DNA of 64,000 nt from Flavihumibacter solisilvae (lineage in GTDB: Bacteria > Bacteroidota > Bacteroidia > Chitinophagales > Chitinophagaceae), in NCBI RefSeq assembly GCF_000814475.1, contig NZ_JSVC01000015.1, positions 310,001-374,000 of the forward strand, written 5' to 3'. Below, in pieces: positions 8,159 through 17,851 of this stretch (the first letter of the stretch is position 1; each line of letters begins with the position of its first letter). A program made the position numbers and the translations under genes. Under the pieces are notes generated by a model. The model did not search any database and was not told the DNA's origin. It saw nothing but the letters and a program-made list of their open reading frames with translations.

Positions 8159-9994
8159 ATGAAATTACAATGGATTGACTGGGCCATAATTATCTCCTAC
8201 CTGGCGACAATGGTAATGCTCGGTTTCTGGTTCCGGAAGAAAGCGCGCCAGAATAAGGAAAGCTACCTGCTGGGCGGCAAATCATTGCCGTGGTACATGC
8301 TCGGTCTTAGCGATGCTTCGGATATGTTTGATATAAGCGGAACGATGTGGATGGTCTCCCTCTGTTTCGTGTATGGGATGAAAAGCATCTGGATCCCCTG
8401 GCTATGGCCGGTTTTCAACCAGGTGTTCATGATGATGTTCCTTTCCCGGTGGCTGCGGCGTTCTAACGCAAATACAGGCGCAGAATGGCTGGCGACCAGG
8501 TTTGGAACCGAAGGCCGGGGAGTGAAGCCATCTCACAATGTAGTTGTGGCTTTTGCATTGCTGAGTTGCTTTGGATTCCTGGCGTACGGATTCATTGGGC
8601 TGGGTAAGTTCATTGAAATATTTGTTCCCTGGGAATTAGTGAGCGACTATATTCCATTCCATGTTGCGAAGGAATTTGTACCGCATTTCTATGGTATCAT
8701 CTTTACGCTGTTCGCCATGTTTTATTCCATTCTTGGCGGACTGCATAGTATTGTGCTGGGGGATTTTATCAAGTATATCATCCTGACAGTGGCTTGCATC
8801 TCCATTGCAGTAATTGCTATGACGCACCTGCATTGTCGTGAAGAAGCAATGCTGAAAGTGCCTGGAGGCTGGTCCAACCCGTTCTTTGGATGGGAGCTGG
8901 GCCTGAACTGGAGTGAGATCCTGCCTGCAGCAAATAAAAAGATTGCAGCAGACGGATTCGGGCTGTTCGGGATCTTTTTTATGATGATGTTGTTTAAAGG
9001 TGTGTTTGCCAGTCTCGCAGGCCCCGCACCTAACTATGATATGCAGAAGGTGTTGAGCACACGGTCACCCAAAGACGCGGCTAAAATGAGTGGCTTTGTG
9101 AGTATCATCCTGCTGCCTGTGAGATATTCGATGGTTATAGGACTGACCGTGCTGGCATTGCTGTATTATAACCAGCTTTCGCTTACGGATGCGGCGGGTA
9201 ATATAGATTTTGAAAAGATCCTGCCTGCTGCCATAAACGGGTTCCTGCCTTCCGGTTTACTTGGATTGGTCCTGACAGGTTTGCTTGGCGCATTCATGGG
9301 CACGTTCTCAGGTACACTGAATGCTGCACAGGCCTACATCGTGAATGATATTTACCTGAAGTATATTAATCCTTCCGCCAGTACCCAAAGGACTATTACT
9401 GCCAATTATCTTGTTGGCGTGCTGGTGGTAACGATTGGCATTGTACTTGGATTTTTTGCCCGTGATGTGAACAGCATCCTGCAATGGATCGTCAGTGCTT
9501 TGTATGGCGGATATATTGCTGCCAATATGCTGAAGTGGTACTGGTGGCGATTTAATGCGAATGGATTTTTCTGGGGAATGATAAGCGGCATCCTGGCTGC
9601 GATGGTATTCCCTTACTTATTTTCCGGACTTGCATTATACTACTGGCCGTTGCTGTTTGCGATCTCTCTTGCGGGGTGTGTTATAGGCACGTACGCAGCC
9701 CCGCCCACTGATGAAGTGGTATTGAAAAAGTTTTATACGAGCGTGCGACCATGGGGATTCTGGAATCCCATCCGGGATAAAGTTCTTGCCGACGATCCAT
9801 CGTTCCCGGTTAACAAAAGATTCGGACCTGACATGATGAATGTAATGCTGGGAATAATCGCGCAATGCTGCCTCACCATCCTGCCTATGTACGTGGTGTT
9901 GTGGGCTAAGATGCCGTTGGTTATTACAACAGCAATCCTGGTATCGGTTGTGCTCGTACTTAAAAGAACCTGGTGGAACAGGCTGGACAACTAA
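8159..9994 (+). CDS. Sodium:solute symporter family transporter, probable mannobiose/mannosylglucose importer
   Basis: This 611-residue polytopic membrane protein has about 14 hydrophobic segments, with the first at residues 7-25 followed by RKKARQNKESYLLGGKSLPW. The GGKSLPW loop and later GxLxxxFMGTFSGTLNAAQAY region are typical of the SSS family (SGLT-like). It uses the sodium gradient to import sugars or related solutes. Its place as first gene before a GH130 phosphorylase (14 bp gap) and a 2-epimerase matches the arrangement known from Bacteroides fragilis mannan use. A beta-1,4-mannobiose or Man-Glc substrate is therefore likely. That specificity is inferred from neighbours, not from residues. 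Confidence 0.85.
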   Translation: MKLQWIDWAIIISYLATMVMLGFWFRKKARQNKESYLLGGKSLPWYMLGLSDASDMFDISGTMWMVSLCFVYGMKSIWIPWLWPVFNQVFMMMFLSRWLRRSNANTGAEWLATRFGTEGRGVKPSHNVVVAFALLSCFGFLAYGFIGLGKFIEIFVPWELVSDYIPFHVAKEFVPHFYGIIFTLFAMFYSILGGLHSIVLGDFIKYIILTVACISIAVIAMTHLHCREEAMLKVPGGWSNPFFGWELGLNWSEILPAANKKIAADGFGLFGIFFMMMLFKGVFASLAGPAPNYDMQKVLSTRSPKDAAKMSGFVSIILLPVRYSMVIGLTVLALLYYNQLSLTDAAGNIDFEKILPAAINGFLPSGLLGLVLTGLLGAFMGTFSGTLNAAQAYIVNDIYLKYINPSASTQRTITANYLVGVLVVTIGIVLGFFARDVNSILQWIVSALYGGYIAANMLKWYWWRFNANGFFWGMISGILAAMVFPYLFSGLALYYWPLLFAISLAGCVIGTYAAPPTDEVVLKKFYTSVRPWGFWNPIRDKVLADDPSFPVNKRFGPDMMNVMLGIIAQCCLTILPMYVVLWAKMPLVITTAILVSVVLVLKRTWWNRLDN

Positions 9995-10008
9995 CTAAAC
10001 CAAGTTGA

Positions 10009-11223
10009 ATGCGAAATAATTTTACAGACCGGCTGCAGCAGCTTCAAAATGATCATGCAATGCTGACGGAAAGGATCAATGAACCGGCGGAGGAATTTAA
10101 TGGTGTATTCCGGAGATACAAATATCCGGTCCTGACAGCTGCGCATACTCCCGTCTTCTGGAGATATGATCTGGATCAAAACAGTAATCCATTCCTGATG
10201 GAACGCTTTGGGATAAACGCTGTTTTTAATGCAGGAGCGATAAAATTCGGGGAGCGATATGTGATGGTAGCCAGAGTGGAAGGAAGTGACCGGAAGTCTT
10301 TTTTTGCAATTGCCGAAAGCCCCAACGGGATTGACCGGTTTCGTTTTCGCGATTACCCGGTAACGCTTCCGGAAAACAATGATCCCGATACCAACGTGTA
10401 TGATATGCGCCTCGTGAAGCATGAAGATGGCTGGATCTATGGATTATTCTGTACGGAGCGCCCTGACCAGGCTTCACCTGGATCGGACCAGTCGGCGGCC
10501 ATTGCACAATGCGGAATTGTGCGAACGAAAGACCTTGAAAAATGGGAACGGCTTCCCGACCTGGTAACCCCTTCACCACAACAGCGGAACGCAGTGCTGC
10601 ATCCTGAATTTGTGGAAGGGAAATACGCTTTTTATACGCGTCCGCAGGACGGATTTATTTCAGCCGGCAGCGGGGGAGGAATTGGCTTCGGGATGTGTGA
10701 TGACATTGAAAATGCTGTGATCCAAAGTGAGAAAGTAATCGACTGCAGGAAATATCATACGGTCTATGAGGCAAAAAACGGCCTGGGCCCTGCGCCGATC
10801 AAAACCACAGAAGGCTGGCTGCACCTGGCTCACGGCGTACGTAATACCGCTGCCGGTCTGCGTTATGTGCTCTACCTTTTCATGACTGATCTGCAGGATG
10901 TTTCAAGGGTTATCTTCAAGCCCGGGGGTTATTTTATGGCGCCGGAGGGTGAAGAACGGACTGGTGATGTGTCAAATGTGCTCTTCTCAAACGGCTGGAT
11001 TGCAGATGATGATGGCACAGTTTTTATCTATTACGCTTCATCTGATTCGCGGCTGCATGTGGCAGTAAGCAGCATCGCTCAGCTGCTTGATTATGTGAAG
11101 CAGACCTCTCCCGATGGATTCCGGTCGGCTTCATCTGTTGAAACCCTGACTGCGATCATCGATCAGAATAAACTTCATGAAAAAAATGAACACCTGACAA
11201 ATGCTGTTTCTTCAATTACATAA
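10009..11223 (+). CDS. GH130 4-O-beta-D-mannosyl-D-glucose phosphorylase
   Basis: This 404-residue cytoplasmic five-bladed beta-propeller enzyme is of glycoside hydrolase family 130. It shows [29 protein letters not shown] (residues about 69-97), the catalytic acid Asp132 in [16 protein letters not shown], and [18 protein letters not shown]. Asp132 aligns with Asp131 of the B. fragilis enzyme. The length is right for the subfamily that converts mannosyl-beta-1,4-glucose plus phosphate to mannose-1-phosphate plus glucose. The 2-epimerase gene, overlapping by 23 bp downstream, would make the substrate from beta-1,4-mannobiose. The pairing makes the specific assignment strong, though other mannoside phosphorylases of the family cannot be fully excluded. 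Confidence 0.88.
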   Translation: MRNNFTDRLQQLQNDHAMLTERINEPAEEFNGVFRRYKYPVLTAAHTPVFWRYDLDQNSNPFLMERFGINAVFNAGAIKFGERYVMVARVEGSDRKSFFAIAESPNGIDRFRFRDYPVTLPENNDPDTNVYDMRLVKHEDGWIYGLFCTERPDQASPGSDQSAAIAQCGIVRTKDLEKWERLPDLVTPSPQQRNAVLHPEFVEGKYAFYTRPQDGFISAGSGGGIGFGMCDDIENAVIQSEKVIDCRKYHTVYEAKNGLGPAPIKTTEGWLHLAHGVRNTAAGLRYVLYLFMTDLQDVSRVIFKPGGYFMAPEGEERTGDVSNVLFSNGWIADDDGTVFIYYASSDSRLHVAVSSIAQLLDYVKQTSPDGFRSASSVETLTAIIDQNKLHEKNEHLTNAVSSIT

Positions 11224-12424
11224 AGAACTCAGGAAGGAACTGGATGATATTTTGCAGTACTGGTCAACCCACACTATTGACCAGATGTTTGGCGGATTTG
11301 TGGGAAGGATTGATGAGGACAATAAGGTCATTGAATTTTCCCCTAAAGGATCCGTGCTGAATGCAAGGATCCTCTGGACCTTCGCGGCGGCATTTCCCAT
11401 CACCCGGTCTGCATCTCACCGGCAGTTGGCGGAACGCGCATTTCGCTATATCGAAAAATACTTTATCGACAGCAGTCACAGTGGTGTGTACTGGACTGTA
11501 GACTATACAGGCAATCCCCTCGATGAAACCAAGAAGATATATGCCCATGCATTTGTGATCTATGCGATGTCGGAATGGTACCGGGTAAGCGGGGATCTGA
11601 AGGCATTGGAACACTGCATCGCCTTATACCAGCTCATCCGGCGTCATAGTCTTGACAGTGAGAACGGTGGTTATGTGCAAGCATTTACAGTCGATTGGAA
11701 ATCTATCCATGATCTTCGGCTTAGTGAAAAGGATGCCAACGAAGCTAAGTCCATGAACACACACCTGCATGTTCTTGAAGCGTATGCAAACCTTTATTCC
11801 GTGTGGCCCGATGAACAACTGCTTGAGGATCTTACAGGCCTGCTGAACATCTTCCGGAACCGGATCATTGACAATAAGAGCGGGCACCTTAATCTCTTCT
11901 TTGATATGGATTGGAATCTGCGTTCACCTGGTATTTCCTATGGCCATGACATTGAAGCGGGTTGGCTTCTTTATGAAGCAGCGAAAACCAGTGGTGATGC
12001 TGAACTCATACAGGCTTTCAAAAGCCTTTCGATCCGGCTTACGGATGCTGCATTGGAAGGGATGGACCAGGACGGTGGACTGTGGTATGAGTATGACCCG
12101 GTTGAAGGGAAGGTTAATAAAGAAAAGCACTGGTGGCCAATGGCAGAAGCGGTTGTGGGACTGTTCAATGCCTGGCAGCTGACTCTTGATGAAGAATACC
12201 TGAACAGGTTTTTAAAGACCTGGAAGTTCATACGGTCAGCAATGATCGACAGGAATGGAGGTGAATGGTATTGGGGGTTAACCGAAAACGGGAACATTAT
12301 GCCAGGCCAGGATAAGGTCGGCATCTGGAAATGCCCATACCACAATGGGCGGGCGTGCATAGAACTGATCAACCGGATTGATGAGATTTGTTCGTATCAC
12401 CAAAAATCTATATATTACCGTTAG
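11201..12424 (+). CDS. Cellobiose/mannobiose 2-epimerase
   Basis: This 407-residue (alpha/alpha)6-barrel protein belongs to the N-acylglucosamine/cellobiose 2-epimerase family. It has [13 protein letters not shown] near residues 29-41, [13 protein letters not shown], the catalytic His249 in [16 protein letters not shown] and His381 in [13 protein letters not shown]. The [12 protein letters not shown] motif lies between them. These enzymes turn beta-1,4-mannobiose into mannosyl-glucose (or cellobiose likewise) in the cytoplasm. The start overlaps the last 23 bp of the GH130 gene, so translation is probably coupled. With the symporter and phosphorylase this completes the intracellular mannobiose route. 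Specificity for mannobiose over cellobiose is inferred from the GH130 partner. Confidence 0.92.
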   Translation: MLFLQLHKELRKELDDILQYWSTHTIDQMFGGFVGRIDEDNKVIEFSPKGSVLNARILWTFAAAFPITRSASHRQLAERAFRYIEKYFIDSSHSGVYWTVDYTGNPLDETKKIYAHAFVIYAMSEWYRVSGDLKALEHCIALYQLIRRHSLDSENGGYVQAFTVDWKSIHDLRLSEKDANEAKSMNTHLHVLEAYANLYSVWPDEQLLEDLTGLLNIFRNRIIDNKSGHLNLFFDMDWNLRSPGISYGHDIEAGWLLYEAAKTSGDAELIQAFKSLSIRLTDAALEGMDQDGGLWYEYDPVEGKVNKEKHWWPMAEAVVGLFNAWQLTLDEEYLNRFLKTWKFIRSAMIDRNGGEWYWGLTENGNIMPGQDKVGIWKCPYHNGRACIELINRIDEICSYHQKSIYYR

Positions 12425-12465
12425 GAATAATCGAAACGCATGATGATTCAGTCAATAGTTCCGAT

Positions 12466-13548
12466 ATGAAGTTGGGGATATTCCGCATTCTGGCGTTATT
12501 GGCCTGGATAAGCTGCAGGCAGGATAACTCCACCGATCCTGGTAAAAATCTTGAGCTGTTCACCGCAGCCGACGACCGTTTTCGCTACACAGGCAGGGTC
12601 GATTTCTCCAATCCCGTCTTGCCCCGCTTCTGGGCACCGGGCGTTTACATTGAAACAAGGTTTGAAGGAAGTGACTGCCAGCTGCTGATCAATGATGAAG
12701 AGCAGCTCAGTAAGAATCACAATTACATCCAGGTAATGATCGACGGGAAGTTTTACAGCCGGATCAGGTTATCCAAAAAAAGGAACGTGATAGATATTGC
12801 GCGTGGACTTGACAGCGGCGCGCACACGCTTCTTATCTGCAAGGGGACTGAAAGCGGAATCGGGTACCTTGAGTTCGTAGGCCTGAAATGCCGGAAGCTT
12901 TTAGCACCGGCGAGAGCACCACTTCGCAAGATTGAGTTTATTGGAAATTCCATTACCTGTGGCACCGGCAGTGATATTCTTTCCAAACCGTGCGGAGAAG
13001 GGGAATGGTACGATCAGCACAATACTTATTATGCATATGGCCCATTGACTGCCCGCATGCTGAAGGCGCAATGGCACCTGACATCTGTTACCGGGATAGG
13101 ACTCATGCAGAGCTGTTGTGAGTTAAACTATACCATGCCCCAGGTCTACAACAATGTTACGCTGCGACCAAACAGTATAGCCTGGGATACTGAAAAATAT
13201 CATCCGGATGTGATTACAGTGAGCCTTGGACAAAACGATGGAATCCAGGACAAGACGGTATTCCGTAAGGCTTACGTGAAGTTTGTAAACCAGCTGCGTG
13301 CGGCACACCCCGCTTCAACGATATTTCTCCTGACCAGTCCAATGGCGACTCCTGAGCTTGTCGCCTGGCAGAAAGAAGTGCTTAATGCGGTCAGGACAGA
13401 ATTGTCACGTAATGGTATGAAGAAGATCCATACCTATTTCTTCAGCAAACGTTATCACAACGGATGCGGTGACCATCCTGACCTGACCGAACACCAGGCA
13501 ATAGCAAAAGAACTGCAAACAGTTATTTCGAATGCAATGAACTGGTAA
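12466..13548 (+). CDS. CE2-type carbohydrate acetyl esterase lipoprotein
   Basis: ATG at 12466 gives 360 residues. The N-terminus ALLAWISC supplies a lipobox with Cys17. A TTG 78 bp upstream in the same frame would bury the signal and is rejected. Residues about 30-145 form the jelly-roll domain of carbohydrate esterase family 2. Residues about 155-355 form the SGNH hydrolase domain, with GNSITCGTG (Ser162), VSLGQNDG and the catalytic His in GDHPDL (His337). CE2 enzymes remove acetyl groups from xylan or glucomannan. Sitting 41 bp after the epimerase gene, it most likely deacetylates mannan oligosaccharides at the cell envelope before uptake. Family is firm; substrate is by context. Confidence 0.85.
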   Translation: MKLGIFRILALLAWISCRQDNSTDPGKNLELFTAADDRFRYTGRVDFSNPVLPRFWAPGVYIETRFEGSDCQLLINDEEQLSKNHNYIQVMIDGKFYSRIRLSKKRNVIDIARGLDSGAHTLLICKGTESGIGYLEFVGLKCRKLLAPARAPLRKIEFIGNSITCGTGSDILSKPCGEGEWYDQHNTYYAYGPLTARMLKAQWHLTSVTGIGLMQSCCELNYTMPQVYNNVTLRPNSIAWDTEKYHPDVITVSLGQNDGIQDKTVFRKAYVKFVNQLRAAHPASTIFLLTSPMATPELVAWQKEVLNAVRTELSRNGMKKIHTYFFSKRYHNGCGDHPDLTEHQAIAKELQTVISNAMNW

Positions 13549-13551
13549 GCA

Positions 13552-14985
13552 TTACAGCTGGCTGCCGCTATTAGCAGTTTTCCTTACTGTGGTTGTTGCG
13601 CCACCTTCCAGTGACAGGCTTACAGGTTTGTTATTCTTCCAGTTACCCCTTGTGAAATCAGGGATATCCATTGAGCGTCCGCGCTTGTTCACTGATTTTT
13701 CAGAAAGCGGGATAATGCAGCTCCAGAGCGCAGCATCATACACATCCTGGTCGAGTGGCAGGCCGTTGCGGAGGCAATCTATCAGCCGCCAGTCCATAAT
13801 GAAGTCCATACCTCCATGTCCACCTACGCTCTTCGCAATTTCACCGATATGTTTCACAATTGGTGGCGTATATTTTTCTTCGAGTTCTTTCATTTCTTCC
13901 GGCTTAACCCAGCTGTGACCGAAAGCGATCTTACCTGGCGAAGGCCATTTTTGCGCGACTCCTTTTGTTCCGCTGACGAGGTGGATCCTCGAATAGGGGC
14001 GGGGAGAAGTTACGTCATGCTGCACCATGATGGACTTGCCCTTGATGGTCTTAATGAGCGTGGTATTCATGTTTCCACGATAATTCAGGTCAGTGAACTC
14101 ATTGAAGAACGAATCTGTTGCAGCCAGTTCCTTTGCTTTGTCCTTCATCTGGAAGTCAGCTGTTTGAATGGAAACAAGGTAGTCCATCTGGTCGCCCCTG
14201 TTGATATTCATGCATTGTGCAATAGGTCCCAGTCCGTGCGTGGGATACAGGTTACCGTTATGTTTACCATTCATGCGAAGGCGCCACATGTCTGCATAAC
14301 CCGTTTTCGAGAAGTTGAGGCTGAGGAGGTCATGAATGTATGCCCCTTCAGTGTGCAGGATCTCACCGAAAAGCCCGTTGCGTGCCATGTTCAGCGTAAG
14401 CAGTTCAAAGAAGTCGTAACAGCAGTTCTCCAGCATCATGCAATGCTTTTTCGTTTTCTCCGACGTCTCTACCAGTTGCCAGCATTCATCAAGGGTAAGT
14501 GCGGCAGGTACTTCGGTAGCCGCATGTTTGCCATTATTCATGGCATACAGGGCCATGGGTGTATGCAGGTGCCATGGGGTTGTGATGTAAATAAGATCGA
14601 GGTCACTTTCAACCATTGCCTTCCAGCCATCTTCACCGGTATATTCCTTGGCTTTTGGCAGCCCGGCTTTTTCCAGGATCTTCTGGGCGCTGGCCACACG
14701 GTCAGGGAACTTGTCACAAAGTGCGGCAATCTCGACTCCTTCAATAAAGCTCATTCTTTCCACTGCGCCGGGTCCACGCATTCCTAGTCCCACAAAGCCA
14801 ATCCTGACTTTATCAATTTTAGGTGCGGCGTATCCGCACATGTTGAAACCTGAAGCACGCTCCGGCATGAAGCCGGCATCAGTTCCGTCGGCAGCATTTT
14901 CGTTTGCCCAAGCCGGCATTCCACTAACGAGGGCACCAGTTCCAAGGGTGATGTTGCGTAAGAATTTTCTGCGATCTGAGCTCAT
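13552..14985 (-). CDS. GH109-type NAD-dependent glycosidase (Gfo/Idh/MocA fold)
   Basis: This 477-residue protein has a twin-arginine signal (SSDRRKFLRNITLG, cleavage near residue 27), so it is folded with cofactor and exported by Tat. The Rossmann domain starts at VRIGFVGLGMRGPG (about residues 61-74). ITTPWHLHTPMA, the EVPAALTLDECW motif, and SVGGHGGMDFIMDWRLIDCL near the C-terminus are features of GH109. Characterised GH109 members are alpha-N-acetylgalactosaminidases that use NAD+ in a redox-assisted cleavage. The gene lies 20 bp downstream of a hexosamine-kinase-like gene, which fits release and phosphorylation of GalNAc. An ordinary periplasmic dehydrogenase is the alternative, but the GHGGMDF signature argues for GH109. 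Confidence 0.82.
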   Translation of the reverse strand: MSSDRRKFLRNITLGTGALVSGMPAWANENAADGTDAGFMPERASGFNMCGYAAPKIDKVRIGFVGLGMRGPGAVERMSFIEGVEIAALCDKFPDRVASAQKILEKAGLPKAKEYTGEDGWKAMVESDLDLIYITTPWHLHTPMALYAMNNGKHAATEVPAALTLDECWQLVETSEKTKKHCMMLENCCYDFFELLTLNMARNGLFGEILHTEGAYIHDLLSLNFSKTGYADMWRLRMNGKHNGNLYPTHGLGPIAQCMNINRGDQMDYLVSIQTADFQMKDKAKELAATDSFFNEFTDLNYRGNMNTTLIKTIKGKSIMVQHDVTSPRPYSRIHLVSGTKGVAQKWPSPGKIAFGHSWVKPEEMKELEEKYTPPIVKHIGEIAKSVGGHGGMDFIMDWRLIDCLRNGLPLDQDVYDAALWSCIIPLSEKSVNKRGRSMDIPDFTRGNWKNNKPVSLSLEGGATTTVRKTANSGSQL

Positions 14986-15005
14986 AGTTTATCTGATAAT
15001 TGGTG

Positions 15006-16067
15006 TTATTGATTAATGATCTGTGTGAGGATGACGGTCAGCCGTTCTTCCACGCTGATCAGTTTTTGCAGCAAATCGATCTGGTTTTTCGCCCGGTTCA
15101 GGTTATGGCCAGGATATTTTTCACCATAATACCTGTCGTTATTGAAATAGTCGGTCAGGAAACGGATAGCCTGCATGTAAATCATAAACTTGCCTGCGTA
15201 AACGAATGCCTGTTTTTCCTTAAGGGTAAGTACGACTTTCATTTCTTTCAGGTAACCTTCCACAATTGCCCGGAAAATTTCTTCACGTACGGAAACTTTG
15301 TCAAGATCGGTTTCTTCTTCCGTTGCGGGCGACAGGTAAGTCCGCATCATATCGCCCACATCACTTATGTAAAATCCGGGCATTACCGTGTCGAGGTCGA
15401 TCACGCAAAGTCCCTTATTCTGACCGTCGAGCAATACATTGTTGATCTTTGTATCGTGGTGTGTTACCCTTGTCCTGAAGGCGGGATCACTGATGATTTC
15501 ATCATATGTTTCCACGATATGCCTGTGGCTGGTGATAAACGCTGCTTCTGCTGCTGCATTACTGATCCTCGAGGTGTTTCCTGAAGAAAGAGATTCCAGG
15601 AACTGCTCATATCGCAAGGTCAGGTTGTGAAAATCGGGGATGGTGATATTCAGGGTTTGGGCATCAAAACCGGATAAAAGTGCGGTGAACTTTCCAAACT
15701 GGTTGGCCGCCTCAAATGCCTCATTCGGCGAGGTTACCATATCCTGCGTGTGTGAGCCGTCTACATACGGTGCCAGCCGGAAATAACCTTCCCCATCACG
15801 GAACACCAGGTCATCGTTCTGCGTTGTCCTGACCGGTACAATGAATAGGTAATCGGGATGATTCTTTTGGAGATAGTCTGCAATCCGCCGCACATTTTCA
15901 GCAATAAGCCGTGGCTCACGGAAAACATCATCGTTGATCCGCTGAAGAATATAATCTTTCTGTCCGGTCCTGATCCTCCACGTCTTGTTAATGAGTCCGG
16001 ATCCAAAAGGTTCGAGCCTAAGGTCATTGCCGCCGATCGGAAATTCAGGTAAAATCGATTGTACCAT
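15006..16067 (-). CDS. APH-fold sugar kinase, N-acetylhexosamine 1-kinase-like
   Basis: This 353-residue soluble phosphotransferase of the aminoglycoside-phosphotransferase/choline-kinase fold has the GSGLINKTWRI nucleotide loop near residue 23. The catalytic loop is THHDTKINNVLLD (about residues 203-215), followed by the metal-binding VIDLDTVMPG. The fold and residues fit NahK-type N-acetylhexosamine 1-kinases, which make GlcNAc/GalNAc-1-phosphate. Other APH-fold kinases such as homoserine or methylthioribose kinases are the alternatives. The downstream GH109 gene (20 bp gap) favours the hexosamine assignment, giving a two-gene release-and-phosphorylate operon. A LacI-type half-palindrome lies about 65 bp upstream. 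Confidence 0.72.
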   Translation of the reverse strand: MVQSILPEFPIGGNDLRLEPFGSGLINKTWRIRTGQKDYILQRINDDVFREPRLIAENVRRIADYLQKNHPDYLFIVPVRTTQNDDLVFRDGEGYFRLAPYVDGSHTQDMVTSPNEAFEAANQFGKFTALLSGFDAQTLNITIPDFHNLTLRYEQFLESLSSGNTSRISNAAAEAAFITSHRHIVETYDEIISDPAFRTRVTHHDTKINNVLLDGQNKGLCVIDLDTVMPGFYISDVGDMMRTYLSPATEEETDLDKVSVREEIFRAIVEGYLKEMKVVLTLKEKQAFVYAGKFMIYMQAIRFLTDYFNNDRYYGEKYPGHNLNRAKNQIDLLQKLISVEERLTVILTQIINQ

Positions 16068-16131
16068 TAATGATTATTCAGTGTCCTAATTCGAACTGTA
16101 ACTTAGGATTTCCTGATAATCTATGTGTATG

Positions 16132-16141
16132 CAACCGTTTG
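16132..16141. promoter_or_regulatory. Candidate LacI-family operator core upstream of the kinase-GH109 operon
   Basis: CAACCGTTTG fits the central-CpG core CAAnCGnTTG of many LacI-family operators and lies 65-74 bp before the kinase start. One such match is expected by chance in a window of this size, so position is the only support. Confidence 0.25.
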
Positions 16142-16166
16142 TGCAAAATTTACATAAATGTATTTT

Positions 16167-17804
16167 TTACATTTCAATCGTTTGCTTCTTCTTTTTGCTG
16201 GCGTTCAGGCCTTTTTTTGCGTAAGGGTTTCCGGGGTTCTTTTCGAGGTCGGCCTGGAAAACTTTTGCGGCTTCATTCCATTGGCTGTCGGAAAGAAGGG
16301 CTTCGCCAAGCCAGTGGCGCGCAGGAAGCAGCCAGTCCTTCGGCTCCATATAGATCATGGCATCTTCCAGTTCTACGGCCTTCCTGTATGCTGCAATGGC
16401 TGCGGATTTATCGCCTTTGCTTTCGGCGATCGCTCCCCGAAGTAAGGACTGTGCCACAAGGGATCCTGACTTCGGCGCATTCATTGGGCCAATCGGGGCG
16501 GCGAGCGTAGTGTCTTCCAGCAGTTTTTCGAGCGTCTTCAGCCTGTTTTCCGCTTCTGCGCTTTCTCCCTTTCTTGCCGCAGCAACGCCTTTTGCAAAGG
16601 ATTGCAGAAGCTTCGCGTACACCAGGCTGTCATGAACTTCCGGTTGCCTGAGGATTTCGTCCCATTTCCTGAAGGCAGTCATGGTAATTTCCGGTGTCAT
16701 ATAGATATACTGGATGTAGTAGCCAAACACCGGCAGCGTGAGCCAGTCGGGGGTGAAGCTGGTCCGGCATTCGTCTGAGATCTTTAAGGCCTTCTGGTAA
16801 TCATCCAGGTTTATGGCGCAGGCGGCCTGCAAATGACGGTTATGGATGTCGTACAGATCCGCCTTGGTTTCTACCTCAGGGAATAACCGCTTGTATCTTT
16901 CGTAGCCGGCCAGTGCATTGGTATTAACCTGGATGCCTTTTTCGTACATGCCGGTTCTTACATAAATGTGAGAAGGCATGTGCACGAGATGCGAGAGTGA
17001 AGGGGCAATGTCTGCAAGCCTGTCGGCGCTTTTCAGCGCCCTGCCCGGATCATCGGACGCTTCAACAACATGGATATAGTAATGATTTGCTCCCGGATGC
17101 CGGGGGGCGTTCTTCAGGATTTTTTCAAGTAGTTGTACCAATTCAGGCGTCCAGGGCTGGGCTTTGCCGTCATGCTGCCAGAAATCCCATGGATGTAAAA
17201 GCATCTGCGCATCGGCCATCAGCGAGGAAACATCAGCGTCCTTTTCAAACTGGCTGTACACACCGCGCATCGCAGCTGCGTATAATTCATTGAGGGCTGA
17301 CTGGTCTGCCGTACTGTCTTTACTGTACCTTACTTTCATCGCATTGATGAGCAGCTTTTCTTTGGCAGATGCTTTTTCTGCCAGGCCTGCCGCCTTTTCC
17401 GCTGCAGCAAACGCTGCTGACGATGCGGCATAACCAACGTCGTTGATATTTGGACCAAGGGCCAGCGCTTCGCCCCAATATAACATGCCACATTCGGGAT
17501 CAAATTGCTGCGCCTTGCGGAAGGAGGGGACAGCTTCTACAATGTGGAAGGCATAATACAGGTTGATGCCCTGGTTGAAATAAAATTGTGCACTGTCACT
17601 CTTCGTCGAAATTTTCCAATTCCATGAACCTGATCCGGGAAGCGGGATCATTGTCTCTGCCATACTGCCAATATCGACGCCGGACCAGTCGGGAGTGCAC
17701 CCGATAATCTTTTGTTGTTTACGGGTTAATTCGGTAAATACTGATGGCGTGTTGGCCGAAGGGAGGCTCAGGAGCAGGAAAACCCCAAGCGAGAGAACTT
17801 TCAT
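16167..17804 (-). CDS. Exported tetratricopeptide-repeat protein of unknown role
   Basis: ATG at 17804 gives 545 residues with a signal peptide (MKVLSLGVFLLLSLPSA). An upstream in-frame start at 17846 would add 14 residues before the signal. The body is helical repeats: FNQGINLYYAFHIVEAVPSFRKAQQFDPECGMLYWGEAL is a clear TPR (about residues 75-115). Others appear near the C-terminus, such as AIAAYRKAVELEDA and EAAKVFQADLEKNPGNPYAKKGL. Such proteins are common in Bacteroidota and Proteobacteria, with no known function. It is third after the ECF sigma and anti-sigma genes (47 bp gap), so it may belong to that stress or envelope regulon. A scaffold role is only a guess from the repeats. Confidence 0.8.
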   Translation of the reverse strand: MKVLSLGVFLLLSLPSANTPSVFTELTRKQQKIIGCTPDWSGVDIGSMAETMIPLPGSGSWNWKISTKSDSAQFYFNQGINLYYAFHIVEAVPSFRKAQQFDPECGMLYWGEALALGPNINDVGYAASSAAFAAAEKAAGLAEKASAKEKLLINAMKVRYSKDSTADQSALNELYAAAMRGVYSQFEKDADVSSLMADAQMLLHPWDFWQHDGKAQPWTPELVQLLEKILKNAPRHPGANHYYIHVVEASDDPGRALKSADRLADIAPSLSHLVHMPSHIYVRTGMYEKGIQVNTNALAGYERYKRLFPEVETKADLYDIHNRHLQAACAINLDDYQKALKISDECRTSFTPDWLTLPVFGYYIQYIYMTPEITMTAFRKWDEILRQPEVHDSLVYAKLLQSFAKGVAAARKGESAEAENRLKTLEKLLEDTTLAAPIGPMNAPKSGSLVAQSLLRGAIAESKGDKSAAIAAYRKAVELEDAMIYMEPKDWLLPARHWLGEALLSDSQWNEAAKVFQADLEKNPGNPYAKKGLNASKKKKQTIEM

Positions 17805-17851
17805 ATCAGATGGTTTCCGATAAGATACAAAAATTTTATAATGCAAGGGAA

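Noticed and set aside
13816-14787. A 323-codon plus-strand frame opposite the GH109 gene
   Set aside because: It lies wholly antisense to a protein with clear GH109 motifs, and its own translation has no recognisable domain. It is a shadow of codon composition.
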